From the NCBI GenBank assembly GCA_964401995.1, contig CAYOAP010000001.1, positions 186,001 to 250,000 of the forward strand: 64,000 bases of DNA, read 5' to 3'. The notes under the pieces were generated by a model. That model made no database searches, was not told where the DNA came from, and saw only the letters and a list, made by a program, of their open reading frames with translations. Made by a program: the position numbers and the translations under genes. Origin of the DNA: DATCBF01 sp964401995. Lineage in GTDB: Bacteria > Actinomycetota > Thermoleophilia > Solirubrobacterales > 70-9. Below are positions 46,347-54,480 of this stretch, one piece after another; the first letter of the stretch is position 1; the number at the start of each line of letters is the position of its first letter.

Positions 46347-47717
46347 CTAGAGGCCGTAGGCCTCGATCAATTTGAGCCAGACCTCGCCGCGCGTGGGGTA
46401 GGCCGGAACGGCATGGCGCAGCTGCTGCAGCGGGACCTTGCCCACGATCGCGACCGTCGCGGCGTGGAGGAAGTCGGCGGTCTCGAAGCCGACGAAGGTG
46501 GCGCCGACGATTGTCTTGCTCGCCTCGTCGACGACGATCCGCGAAATGCCGCCGGTGCCCTTGCCCTGGAAGCTCGCGCCTGCCGTCCCGTCGGTGGCGA
46601 CATCGGTCGCCGAGGCGTCGATCCCGGCCTCCTTTGCCTCGGCCAGCGTCTGGCCGACAGCGGCCACCTGGGGGTCGGTGAAGGTGACCCGGGGCGAGCC
46701 GATGGCCTCGGCCCTGGCCCGCACTTCGCGCCCAAGGATGTTCTCTGCGGCGACCCAGGCCTGGTACTTGCCGATGTGGGTGAGCAGGGCGCGGCCGTTG
46801 ACGTCGCCGATCGCGTAGAGCCAGTCCCGCCCTCCGACCTGCAGCCGGTCGTCGGTCTCGAGGAAGCCGTCGGCCTCGATCCCGACCGAGTCCAAGCCGA
46901 TCCCCTCGACCCGGGGCCGGCGGCCGACGGCGACCAGGATCTCGCTCGCTTCCACCCGCTCGCCCCCGCCCAGCTCGACGACGATGCCTGGGCCGGCGTT
47001 GCTGACCCGTTCGGCTTTGACCCCGACGCGGACGTCGACGCCGTGGTTGTCGCGCAGCGATTCGGCGAGCTGCTCGCCGGCGAAGGGCTCCTCACGCGGC
47101 AGCAGCCGCTCGGCCCCCTCGATCAGGGTGACCTTCGTCCCCAGTGTCGACCAGGCCTGGGCCAGCTCTGCCCCGACCGGGCCGCCGCCGAGGACGATCA
47201 TGCTGGCCGGGATCTGCTTCGAGGTTGTGCCCTCGCGATTGCTCCAGGTGCGCACCGTTTCAAGGCCGTCGATCGGCGGGATCGCGGCCGAGGTGCCGGT
47301 GGCGACGATCACGGCCCGGCGCGCGTGGAGTACATCGCCGTCGACCATGACCCGGCGCTCGCCATCGAGCTGGGCCTGGCCGCGAAGCAGCTCGATCCCA
47401 CGTTCTTCCAGCCAGGGCAGCTGGCCCGAGTCGTCGAAGCCGTGAATCACCTCATCGCGGCGGTCGAGCACCGCCTGCGGGTCGAGTTCACCGCTGACCG
47501 CCTCGGCTGCCCCCGGCACTCGACGCGCCTCATCGAGCAACTGCCCTGGCCGCAGCAGCGCCTTTGAGGGCATGCAGGCGTAAAAGGAGCACTCGCCGCC
47601 GATCAGGTGTGACTCGGCCAGGGCCACGCTCAGCCCGCCTTCGGCCAGCCGCCCGGCGGCGACCTCGCCGGCGGGGCCGGCGCCAAGCACGACCACATCG
47701 AACTCTCTCTCGCTCAT
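46347..47717 (-). CDS. Pyridine nucleotide-disulphide oxidoreductase (dihydrolipoamide dehydrogenase-like)
   Basis: A 456-residue flavoprotein. The FAD motif VVVLGAGPAGEVAAGRLAE, the redox-active disulphide in GGECSFYACMPSKALLRP (C-x4-C), the NAD motif MIVLGGGPVGAELAQAWSTLG and the second FAD motif LYAIGDVNG are present. The C-terminal dimer segment reads LRHAVPAYPTRGEVW: the usual HxHPTxSE lacks the second histidine, which acts as base in lipoamide dehydrogenase. A true lipoamide substrate is therefore doubtful. The ATG at 47717 has AGGAAGG about 6 nt upstream. It is divergent from ssrA. Confidence 0.88.
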   Translation of the reverse strand: MSEREFDVVVLGAGPAGEVAAGRLAEGGLSVALAESHLIGGECSFYACMPSKALLRPGQLLDEARRVPGAAEAVSGELDPQAVLDRRDEVIHGFDDSGQLPWLEERGIELLRGQAQLDGERRVMVDGDVLHARRAVIVATGTSAAIPPIDGLETVRTWSNREGTTSKQIPASMIVLGGGPVGAELAQAWSTLGTKVTLIEGAERLLPREEPFAGEQLAESLRDNHGVDVRVGVKAERVSNAGPGIVVELGGGERVEASEILVAVGRRPRVEGIGLDSVGIEADGFLETDDRLQVGGRDWLYAIGDVNGRALLTHIGKYQAWVAAENILGREVRARAEAIGSPRVTFTDPQVAAVGQTLAEAKEAGIDASATDVATDGTAGASFQGKGTGGISRIVVDEASKTIVGATFVGFETADFLHAATVAIVGKVPLQQLRHAVPAYPTRGEVWLKLIEAYGL

Positions 47718-47746
47718 TTGGACCTTCCTGCCCAACGCCGTACAAT
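47718..47746 (+). promoter_or_regulatory. Promoter of ssrA
   Basis: TTGGAC (47718-47723) and TACAAT (47741-47746) are separated by exactly 17 nt, a near-consensus housekeeping promoter and the best in the window. Transcription would begin near 47753, about 13 nt before the mature tmRNA end. It overlaps the start region of the divergent oxidoreductase gene. Confidence 0.75.
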
Positions 47747-47765
47747 CGAAAACGCACATAAGCAC

Positions 47766-48123
47766 GGGGGCGACAGGCTTCGACGTGGTCGATCCGTGCG
47801 AATGGTTGCAGGTCGAGGTTGCCGGAGGCCTCGTTAAACCCCGGCACCAACCAATACGTGCGGACCATGAGTTCGCCCTTGCCGCTTAGTTCATAGCTAA
47901 GCGATAAGAGTCGGTCCTCCCGCGCCCGCCGGGAGGGGCACCGGCTTCAAAAGCGGGCTTACCCAGGCGGATCGCCCCGTCCATCAGGGGAAAAATCAGA
48001 GGGCTTTATCTCCCGCAGTGCCTGCTGGCGCGGACCCCGGGAGACGAGACTAAAGCGCCGGCTATACCTGTAGACGCCTTCGCATCACGGCCGCGGATCC
48101 GAGTTCAACTCTCGGCGCCTCCA
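47766..48123 (+). ncRNA. ssrA: Transfer-messenger RNA (tmRNA)
   Basis: A one-piece tmRNA of about 358 nt. The 5' end GGGGGCG pairs with CGCCTCC near the 3' end (one G-U pair) to form the acceptor stem. The T arm is CCGAG-TTCAACT-CTCGG, and the 5' domain has the usual GACAGGCTTCGACG. The tag frame runs from the resume codon GCG at 47860 through TAG at 47887-47889 and encodes ADHEFALAA, ending in the ALAA degradation signal. The CCA end is not encoded. It rescues stalled ribosomes with SmpB. Confidence 0.95.
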
Positions 48124-48138
48124 CTGATTCCGCTTAAC

Positions 48139-48193
48139 CCCGAACTGCATCAAATTCTCAATCTGGCAGGTAGAGAATTTGATGCAGTTCGGG
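48139..48193 (-). repeat. Conserved hairpin element, copy 3 (inverted)
   Basis: Perfect 21-bp arms at 48139-48159 and 48173-48193 contain the same CGAACTGCATCAAATTC core as copies 1 and 2. The 13-nt loop contains CTGGCAGGTA, the reverse complement of the loop in the other copies, so this copy is inverted. It lies between the 3' end of ssrA and the stop of the convergent metal-dependent hydrolase gene. The long 146-nt module is absent here. Confidence 0.87.
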
Positions 48194-49129
48194 TCAGTTG
48201 CCGCTTGTGTCGCCGCGGGGCAGGGCGGCCAGCTCGATGTCCCTGCTGACCGCGCCGATCTCGTTTGGCAGCTCCGAGAGCTGGACGTTGGCGACGAACT
48301 CCATTGGGCGGCCGAGCGGGCGGAAGAAGTTGTCGTAGTGGGTGGGGACCACGGTGCGGGGGTTGAGGCGGGGCAGGATCCGCTTCCAGTAGTCGTCGGT
48401 GAAGGCGCGGCCGGCGATGCCGGCAAGGAAGACATCGACGTCGCGCTCGCGGACCGCGTCGTTGACCAGGTTGGCACTGCCCTGGTGGTAGAAGCGGATG
48501 CCGGCGACCGCGATCGAGATCCCCCAGACCTGGCCGCAGCGGTAGGCGGCGGGGGAGAGCGAGTCGAGGTGCTCGCAGGTCAGCTCGCCGTCGTAGGGGA
48601 CGGCGAGGCCGAGCAGCAGCTTCGAGTGGACGCTGGGGGTGAAGCTGACCTCGAACGGCCCCAGCTCGTAGGTCTTGTAGGGCTCAACCTCGACCGCACG
48701 CTCGGCGAGGCCGTGCAGGTTCATCAACGTCGCCAGCGAGCTCGACCCATATGCCTTGCAGTCGAAGCGGCGGGCGATCGCGGGGGCGTCGACGGCGTGG
48801 TCAAAGTGGGTGTGCCCGACCAGCACGCCGACCGTCTTGCCCGGCGCGCTGACGAAGCGGTCGAGCGCCGCCGGGTCGGGCATCGTCGGCCGCCGCAGAA
48901 TCAGGTCGCGCAGCGGCACCCGCGAGAGGTAGGGGTCGATGAAGAGGGTCTGCCCCTCGTAGGTGAGGCGGTAGCCGGAGACGCCGAGCCACTCGACCTC
49001 CAGCCCCTGAGGAAGGGCCAACGGCCTCCGCTCCAACTCGCTTAGCGCCTGTCCGTCGTCGCGGTTGCTCGAGCGTCGCGTCGCCCGCGCCTTGGCCAGC
49101 TCGGCGACGTGTCGCAGCGGCCCGGGCAT
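48194..49129 (-). CDS. MBL-fold metal-dependent hydrolase (UlaG-like)
   Basis: A 311-residue metallo-beta-lactamase fold protein. The metal motif is GHTHFDHAVDAP (HxHxDH), with a further histidine in TPSVHSKLLLG and a histidine in VVPTHYDNFF near the end. The N-terminal strands EVEWLGVSGYRLTYEGQTLFIDPYL are typical of the UlaG/RomA-like branch. Substrates in this branch include lactone sugars and phospholipid derivatives; none can be chosen here. The stop codon lies against the third hairpin repeat. Confidence 0.87.
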   Translation of the reverse strand: MPGPLRHVAELAKARATRRSSNRDDGQALSELERRPLALPQGLEVEWLGVSGYRLTYEGQTLFIDPYLSRVPLRDLILRRPTMPDPAALDRFVSAPGKTVGVLVGHTHFDHAVDAPAIARRFDCKAYGSSSLATLMNLHGLAERAVEVEPYKTYELGPFEVSFTPSVHSKLLLGLAVPYDGELTCEHLDSLSPAAYRCGQVWGISIAVAGIRFYHQGSANLVNDAVRERDVDVFLAGIAGRAFTDDYWKRILPRLNPRTVVPTHYDNFFRPLGRPMEFVANVQLSELPNEIGAVSRDIELAALPRGDTSGN

Positions 49130-49135
49130 CTCGCC

Positions 49136-49708
49136 CTACTGCTCCGCCTGGACTCGCAGCCAGGCGAGCACTGCGCTCGCGTCGCGGTCGGGCGGGAAGA
49201 CGGGGTAGAAGGCCTTGGCGATCTTTCCCGCCTCGGCGATCAGGGTGAGGCGGCGGTAGAGCCGCCAGCCCTCGACTTCGAAGCAAGGCAGGCGCAGCGC
49301 GTCGGCGAGCTTCAGCTCGCTGTCGCTGAGCAGCGGGAACGGTATGTGCTCGCGCTGGGCGAACTCCGACTGTTCGGCCGGGCTCTGGGCGCTGATGCCG
49401 ACGACGGCCGCGCCGAGCTGCTTGAACTCGGCGAGGCTGTCGCGGAAGGCGCAGCTCTGGGGAGTGCAGCCGCGCGCTCCCGGGATGTCGTCCCAGCCCG
49501 GCAGCAGCGGCTGGCCGGGCACGCCGGTCCTCGGGTAGAGGTAGGCGACGAGCCGTCCCTGCGCGAGCTGCGCCAGGTTCTCCGTGCCGCTGCCCTGCGT
49601 CGAGGGGAGCGCAAGCTCTGGGATCGCCAGCCCGGCCAGATGATCGGCGGCGCCGTCGTCCTCGGGAACGGGGAGACCTGACGGCAGGCTCAGGTAGTCA
49701 GCACTCAC
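49136..49708 (-). CDS. Peroxiredoxin, BCP-like
   Basis: A thioredoxin-fold peroxidase of about 190 residues. The motif YPRTGVPGQPLLPGWDDIPG followed by GCTPQSCAFRD corresponds to the bacterioferritin-comigratory protein active site. The peroxidatic Cys is in GCT and a second Cys lies five residues later, with a 15-residue insertion before it. It would reduce hydroperoxides in the cytoplasm. The start is uncertain: GTG 49708 was chosen because it leaves a promoter gap to the divergent gene at 49774; a GTG at 49768 would add 20 unlikely residues. Confidence 0.85.
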   Translation of the reverse strand: MSADYLSLPSGLPVPEDDGAADHLAGLAIPELALPSTQGSGTENLAQLAQGRLVAYLYPRTGVPGQPLLPGWDDIPGARGCTPQSCAFRDSLAEFKQLGAAVVGISAQSPAEQSEFAQREHIPFPLLSDSELKLADALRLPCFEVEGWRLYRRLTLIAEAGKIAKAFYPVFPPDRDASAVLAWLRVQAEQ

Positions 49709-49759
49709 CGCCACATCGTCGCAGGGGGCACCCGGGTTGGTGCCTGCCGAGGGACGAAG

Positions 49760-49765
49760 TAGGGT
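49760..49765 (+). promoter_or_regulatory. -10 element TAGGGT upstream of the GAP-family gene
   Basis: TAGGGT is followed by 8 nt and then GTG 49774. It is identical to the hexamer at 54469-54474 and gives a leaderless or nearly leaderless transcript. Confidence 0.4.
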
Positions 49766-49773
49766 CACTTTCA

Positions 49774-50457
49774 GTGAGCCACATCCTCTTCTTCGCCTTC
49801 ACCTCCGCCTTCAACCCGACTCTGCTCGCGGCAACCACGGTGATGCTGCTGTTGGACCATCCCAAGCGCCTCCTGCTTGGCTACGTGCTGGGAGCGGCGA
49901 TGACGAGCATCACGCTCGGCCTCGTGATCGTCTTCGCCATGCAGGACTCAGCCGCGGTCGATACGGCGAAAAACACGGTCAACCCGCTCACCGACCTGGT
50001 TGCCGGGGCGCTGCTGCTGATCGTTGCCTGCGTGCTCGGCACCGGCCAGGATCAGAAGCTGGCCGAGCGCCGCCGCCGGCGCAAGGGTCCGAAGAAAGAC
50101 AAGGGGCCGCCGCGCTGGCAGCAGAAGCTGAGCAAGGGCTCGGCCCGGACCACCTTCGCCGTCGGCGCCATCCTCACCCTGCCCGGCGCCTCCTATCTGG
50201 CCGGCCTCGACCGCATCGCCAGCGAAGACTTCTCGACCGTGGAGACGGTTGGCGTCGTCGTCCTCTTCAACCTGATCATGCTGCTGCTGATTGAGGTGCC
50301 GCTGATCGGCTACGCGATCGCGCCGGACTGGACGCCGAAGGCCGTCACCAGCTTCAAAGAGGGGCTCAGCCGCCGTGGCCGCAGGTTGGGAGTGCGCGGA
50401 GCGGCGATCATCGGCATCCTTCTGATTGTGCGCGGCGTGATCACCCTGATCGCTTAA
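49774..50457 (+). CDS. GAP/Sap family membrane protein
   Basis: A 227-residue protein with about six hydrophobic helices in a LysE-like arrangement (first at about 3-25 and 33-53) and a basic loop near residues 95-125 (RRRRRKGPKKDKGPPRW). The N-terminal FFAFTSAFNPTLLAATTVMLLLDHPKRLLLGYVLGAAMTSITLGL and the later GAILTLPGASYLAGLDRI match the actinobacterial GAP (Sap, sulfolipid-addressing) family. Homologues in Mycobacterium take part in moving glycolipids across the membrane; the cargo here is unknown. Confidence 0.8.
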   Translation: MSHILFFAFTSAFNPTLLAATTVMLLLDHPKRLLLGYVLGAAMTSITLGLVIVFAMQDSAAVDTAKNTVNPLTDLVAGALLLIVACVLGTGQDQKLAERRRRRKGPKKDKGPPRWQQKLSKGSARTTFAVGAILTLPGASYLAGLDRIASEDFSTVETVGVVVLFNLIMLLLIEVPLIGYAIAPDWTPKAVTSFKEGLSRRGRRLGVRGAAIIGILLIVRGVITLIA

Positions 50458-50507
50458 GCGGCGATCGAGCAGCCGCACAAACCTCTCCGCTTTCCTTCAG
50501 ATCTCAA

Positions 50508-52391
50508 ATGGCAATCGCGACAGCAACAACCCTGGACGTCCACGTCGGCGGCAAGCTGCTGTTCGAGGACGTCTCCTTCAAGCTCGAGCCGGGGGAGAGG
50601 ATGACCCTCTCCGGGCGCAACGGCGCCGGCAAGTCGACCCTGCTGCGGATGCTGGCCGGCGAGTTGTCGCCGGACTCGGGCAGCCTCGTCCTGCAGAAAG
50701 GGGCGCGGGTGGCGCTGCACGATCAGCGGCCGCCGCGCGAGTCCGAGCTCTCGCTCGGCGAGTACGTCTTCGCCGGCCGCGCCGACATGCTGGAGACCGA
50801 GGCGGAGCTGGCGCGGCTGGAGGGGGAGATGTCGCAGGGCAGCGCGGGCGAGGAGCTGATGCACGCCTACGCTGCGGCGCAGGCGAAGCTCGAGTTCGGC
50901 GGTGGCTACCGCTGGCGCGACGACGTGCTTTCGGTCCTCGGCGGCCTCGGCTTCACCGAGGAGCACACGAAAAGGTCGCTGGCGACCTTCTCTGGCGGCG
51001 AGCTGACCCGCGCCTCGCTGGCGCGGGCATTGGCGACCCGGCCTGACCTGCTGTTGCTCGACGAGCCGACAAACCACCTCGACATCCCCTCGCTGGAGTG
51101 GCTGGAGCGCTATCTGGTCGGCCTCGACGCCGCCGTCGTCCTCGTCGCCCACGACCGCTGGTTCCTCGAGGCGGTGGGGACCTCGGTGCTGGAGATCGAG
51201 GCGCAGCGGGCCCGCTTCTTCGCCGGCCCCTGGCATGCCTGGCGCAAGGAGCAGGCGGCGCGGGCGATCGCGTTGGGCAAGGCGATCGAGCGCCAGCAGG
51301 CCGAGATCGAGCGGATGGAGCGCTTCGTCGAGCGCTTCCGCTACAAGGCGACCAAGGCCAAACAGGCGCAGTCGCGGCTCAAACAGATCGACAAGATCAA
51401 GCGTGACGGGGCCAAGGCTGAACAGCGCGACCGGCGCAACCTGCGCTTCTCATTCGTCGAGCCGGAGCGCCCCGGCCGGGTCGTGATCACGATGCGCAAA
51501 GGGACGATCGAGGTGCCGGGCCGGACCCTGCTCTCCGAGGCGGAGCTGGAAGTCGAGCGCGGCGAGCACGTGGTCCTGATCGGGCCCAACGGCGCCGGCA
51601 AGACGACGCTGATCGAGACCCTGGCGGGGGTCAAGGAGCCAGCTAGCGGCAGCATCCGCACCGGCCACAACGTCAAGATCGGCTACCTCTCCCAGCACGC
51701 CGACACCGCGGCCGGCACCGGCACCGTGCTTGACGCCGCCGCCCGCGAGACCGGCCTCGCCGGCCAGAAGGTGCGCGACCTGCTGGGCAGCTTCCTCTTC
51801 TCCGGCGCCGACGCCAACAAGCAGCTGAGCGACATCTCGGGCGGTGAGCAGCGGCGGCTTTCGCTGGCGATTCTGGTCGCCTCCGGCGCCAACGTCCTGA
51901 TCCTCGACGAGCCGACCAACCATCTCGACATCGAGAGCCGCGAGGCGCTTGAGGACGCGCTCTCTGCCTTCAGCGGCGCCGTGATCTTGATCTCCCACGA
52001 TCGCGCCCTGCTGGAGGCGGTTGGCAGCCGCACCGTCGTTGTCGAGGGCGGTGGGCTGCGCAGCTTTCCGGTCGGCTGGGCCACTTACCAGCGCGATCGC
52101 GACGAAGAAGAGGTCACCGCTGTGGCCGCCGCGAAGAAGCCGGCCGCCGGCAAGGATAAGCGCTCCCGGGCCGCCGGTCCCTCCAACAACGCCCGCCGCA
52201 AGGTCGCGCGCCTGCAGGAGCGGATCGAGCAGGCCGAAGCCGAGCTGCGCGGCCTTGAGGAGGAGCTGGCGGATCCGGGCGCCTGGTCGAGCCCGACTCA
52301 AGCCGAGCGCGCCGGCGAGCGCCACGCGGCGGCGAAGCGGGCGGTGGCGGAGCTCTACGAGCAGTGGGAGAAGGCTGAGGCGAAGGTTTAG
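50508..52391 (+). CDS. ABC-F family ATPase
   Basis: A 627-residue soluble protein with two ABC domains and no membrane part. Walker A motifs are SGRNGAGKSTLLRML and IGPNGAGKTTLIETL; signatures are FSGGELTRASLARAL and ISGGEQRRLSLAILV; both Walker B read LLLDEPTNHLDI/LILDEPTNHLDI. The roughly 80-residue linker between domains (RYKATKAKQAQSRLKQIDKIKR) is the ribosomal P-site interaction motif region. ABC-F proteins act on ribosomes, either in translation control or antibiotic resistance. A C-terminal coiled coil (about 565-627) resembles that of Uup. Confidence 0.92.
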   Translation: MAIATATTLDVHVGGKLLFEDVSFKLEPGERMTLSGRNGAGKSTLLRMLAGELSPDSGSLVLQKGARVALHDQRPPRESELSLGEYVFAGRADMLETEAELARLEGEMSQGSAGEELMHAYAAAQAKLEFGGGYRWRDDVLSVLGGLGFTEEHTKRSLATFSGGELTRASLARALATRPDLLLLDEPTNHLDIPSLEWLERYLVGLDAAVVLVAHDRWFLEAVGTSVLEIEAQRARFFAGPWHAWRKEQAARAIALGKAIERQQAEIERMERFVERFRYKATKAKQAQSRLKQIDKIKRDGAKAEQRDRRNLRFSFVEPERPGRVVITMRKGTIEVPGRTLLSEAELEVERGEHVVLIGPNGAGKTTLIETLAGVKEPASGSIRTGHNVKIGYLSQHADTAAGTGTVLDAAARETGLAGQKVRDLLGSFLFSGADANKQLSDISGGEQRRLSLAILVASGANVLILDEPTNHLDIESREALEDALSAFSGAVILISHDRALLEAVGSRTVVVEGGGLRSFPVGWATYQRDRDEEEVTAVAAAKKPAAGKDKRSRAAGPSNNARRKVARLQERIEQAEAELRGLEEELADPGAWSSPTQAERAGERHAAAKRAVAELYEQWEKAEAKV

Positions 52392-52394
52392 GGG

Positions 52395-53549
52395 CTAGGC
52401 GGGCGCTTGGCCCGCTTCGTCGCCCTCGTGCTGGGTGATGAAGGCGCCGGGCGTCATTCCGATGAAAGCGTCGACGATCTCGGGGTCGAACTGCCGGTTT
52501 TTGAGGTCGTCGATCTCTTTCAGCGCTTTCGCCAGTGGCCAGGCTTTCTTATAGGGGCGCTCGTGGGTGAGCGCGTCGAAGACATCGGCGAGGCCGACGA
52601 GCTGCCCCGCGATCGGGATCTCGTTGCCGCTGAGGCCACCGGGGTAGCCGCTGCCGTCCCACCACTCATGATGGGTGAGGGCGATCTCCTCAGCCAGGCC
52701 GAGAACTTCGGAATGGCTGCCCGAGAGCAGGGTGGCGCCGGCTCTGGCGTGCCCCTTGATCTGCTCGAACTCGTCGATGGTCAGCTTTTCCGGTTTGAGC
52801 AGGATCGAGTCGGGGATCGTCAGCTTGCCGATGTCGTGAAGAGGGGCGGCCTGGTAGATCAGCTCGATCTCCGCCTGCGGCAGCCCGAGCAGTTCGCCCA
52901 GCCGCCGGGCAGTGCCGGCGACGCGCTCGACGTGCTTGAAGGTCGCATCGTCGCGATACTCGGCGACGCGGGCCAGCCGCTGCAGGGCGTCAAGCCGCTC
53001 CTCCTCGAGCGAGCGGTTGATGTCGACCGTCTCCATCGCCACGGCGGTCGAGTCGGCCAGCGCCTGCAGCAGCTCGACCTCTCGGTAGGTGGGCTGGTGG
53101 CAGTCGGCCCAGTAGTTGCCGATCGCGCCGACCGGGTCGAGGGTGCGGATCGGGACTATCGCCAGGCTGTTGACGAAGGTCGAGCGGTAGACGTCGTGGG
53201 GGATGCGGTCGTCGGCGTAGATGTCTTCGATCACAGCCGGGCGCTTGTTCTTCATCGTCCAGCCACTGATATCGGCGTCGATTGGGAAACGCTGGCCTTT
53301 CCAAAGCGGCGAGACCGCGTTCTCGTCGGCGTAGAAGCAGGTCTCGCTTTCGCGGAAGACAAAGGTCGCGCCGTCGGCGCCGGTCAGGCGGCGGGCAGCG
53401 GTGCGGACGACTCGCTGGATCTCGCCGATCGAGCGGGCGAGCGAGAGCTGCTGGATCGCCGCCACCAACTCGCGGGCCTGGTCAAGGTGTGAGAGCGGCG
53501 TGAAGGTGAGCAGCGTCCGCTTGGTTGAGCCGACGCTGTCGGTAGCCAT
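52395..53549 (-). CDS. GAF and HD-GYP domain protein (probable c-di-GMP phosphodiesterase)
   Basis: A 384-residue cytoplasmic protein. A GAF domain (about 25-175) precedes an HD-GYP domain with APLHDIGKLTIPDSILLKP, the HARAGATLL segment, THHEWWDGSGYPGGLSG (the GYP motif) and ADVFDALTHERPYKKA. HD-GYP enzymes linearise c-di-GMP, so this could oppose the GGDEF protein at 1.6-3.1 kb. Start: an in-frame TTG at 53555 exists, but ATG 53549 (MATDSVGS) is chosen. The upstream 31 bp match the GGDEF gene's upstream region. Confidence 0.9.
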   Translation of the reverse strand: MATDSVGSTKRTLLTFTPLSHLDQARELVAAIQQLSLARSIGEIQRVVRTAARRLTGADGATFVFRESETCFYADENAVSPLWKGQRFPIDADISGWTMKNKRPAVIEDIYADDRIPHDVYRSTFVNSLAIVPIRTLDPVGAIGNYWADCHQPTYREVELLQALADSTAVAMETVDINRSLEEERLDALQRLARVAEYRDDATFKHVERVAGTARRLGELLGLPQAEIELIYQAAPLHDIGKLTIPDSILLKPEKLTIDEFEQIKGHARAGATLLSGSHSEVLGLAEEIALTHHEWWDGSGYPGGLSGNEIPIAGQLVGLADVFDALTHERPYKKAWPLAKALKEIDDLKNRQFDPEIVDAFIGMTPGAFITQHEGDEAGQAPA

Positions 53550-53550
53550 T

Positions 53551-53581
53551 GTCAATGCTCAACAATTATATGCCCAATTTG
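53551..53581 (-). promoter_or_regulatory. AT-rich upstream element shared with the GGDEF gene
   Basis: It matches 3115-3145 at 22 of 31 positions. On the minus strand it has a consensus -10 box TATAAT 15 nt before the ATG, so the mRNA leader would be very short. The flanking bases conserved in both copies suggest a regulator site or a sigma factor with unusual needs. Confidence 0.42.
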
Positions 53582-53591
53582 CGGAAAAGCC

Positions 53592-54446
53592 CTAAAACAC
53601 CACCGTACGTGTGCCATCGAGTAGCACGCGGTCGTCGATGTGCGCCTTGACGGCACGGGCTAAGACAAGGCGCTCGATGTCACGGCCGATCCGCATCAGG
53701 TCGTCGACCTCGTCGCTGTGGCTGACCCGGGTCACGTCCTGGTCGATGATCGGGCCGGCGTCCAGCTCCTCGGTCACGTAGTGGGCGGTAGCGCCGATCA
53801 GCTTCACTCCGCGCTCGTGGGCGCGGCGGTAGGGGTCGGCGCCGACGAAGGCAGGCAGAAAACTGTGGTGGATATTGATCGCCGGGGTTTTGAGGCTCTG
53901 GAGGAAGCCGGCGGAGAGGATCTGCATGTAGCGGGCGAGGACGAGCAGGTCGATCTCGCCATCGAGCAGCTCCAGCATCCGCTTCTCGGCCTCGGCCTTG
54001 GCACCGCCCTCGACCGGGATGTGGTGGAAGGGAAGCCCGAGCGAAGTGACCTGATCGGCGTGGTCGGGATGGTTGGAGACAACGGCGACGATGTCGGCGC
54101 CGAGCTCGCCGCTGCGCCAGCGCCAGAGCAGGTCCGAGAGGCAATGATCCTCGCGCGAGACCATGATCGCGACCCGCTTGTGCTCGTTCGCCTCGGCGAA
54201 GCGGTGGTCCATCTCCATCGGCTCGGCCATCTCCTGCTCGAAGCGCCGGTAGAGCTCCGCCCGCTCAGCTTCCGGCGCCGAGTCGAAGACCATGCGGATG
54301 AAGAAGCGTCCTTCCTCGGTCGAGTGCTGGTCGGCGTCGGTGATGTTGAGGCCGGCGTCGGCGAGGAAGCCGCTGACGGCGGCGATCAGGCCCGGCCGGT
54401 CAGGGCAGGCGAGCAGCAGGCGCGATCTCGGTGTCTCCTCAGCCAC
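53592..54446 (-). CDS. purU: Formyltetrahydrofolate deformylase
   Basis: A 284-residue enzyme with an N-terminal ACT domain (RLLLACPDRPGLIAAVSGFLADAGLNITDADQHS, in part) and a C-terminal formyltransferase-like domain. The latter has VAIMVSREDHCLSDLLWRW, the active-site region NIHHSFLPAFVGADPYRRAHERGVKLIGATAHYV, and the catalytic Asp in LDAGPIIDQDV. It releases formate from 10-formyl-THF, balancing the folate pool that glyA feeds. The start is a GTG. It is divergent from the methyltransferase at 54481, with a 34-nt gap. Confidence 0.95.
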   Translation of the reverse strand: MAEETPRSRLLLACPDRPGLIAAVSGFLADAGLNITDADQHSTEEGRFFIRMVFDSAPEAERAELYRRFEQEMAEPMEMDHRFAEANEHKRVAIMVSREDHCLSDLLWRWRSGELGADIVAVVSNHPDHADQVTSLGLPFHHIPVEGGAKAEAEKRMLELLDGEIDLLVLARYMQILSAGFLQSLKTPAINIHHSFLPAFVGADPYRRAHERGVKLIGATAHYVTEELDAGPIIDQDVTRVSHSDEVDDLMRIGRDIERLVLARAVKAHIDDRVLLDGTRTVVF

Positions 54447-54468
54447 CCCGGGATCATGGCGGATTGCT

Positions 54469-54474
54469 TAGGGT
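54469..54474 (+). promoter_or_regulatory. -10 element TAGGGT, leaderless promoter
   Basis: TAGGGT is followed by exactly 6 nt and then the ATG at 54481. No Shine-Dalgarno sequence is present in the 34-nt divergent gap. Confidence 0.5.
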
Positions 54475-54480
54475 TATTCG

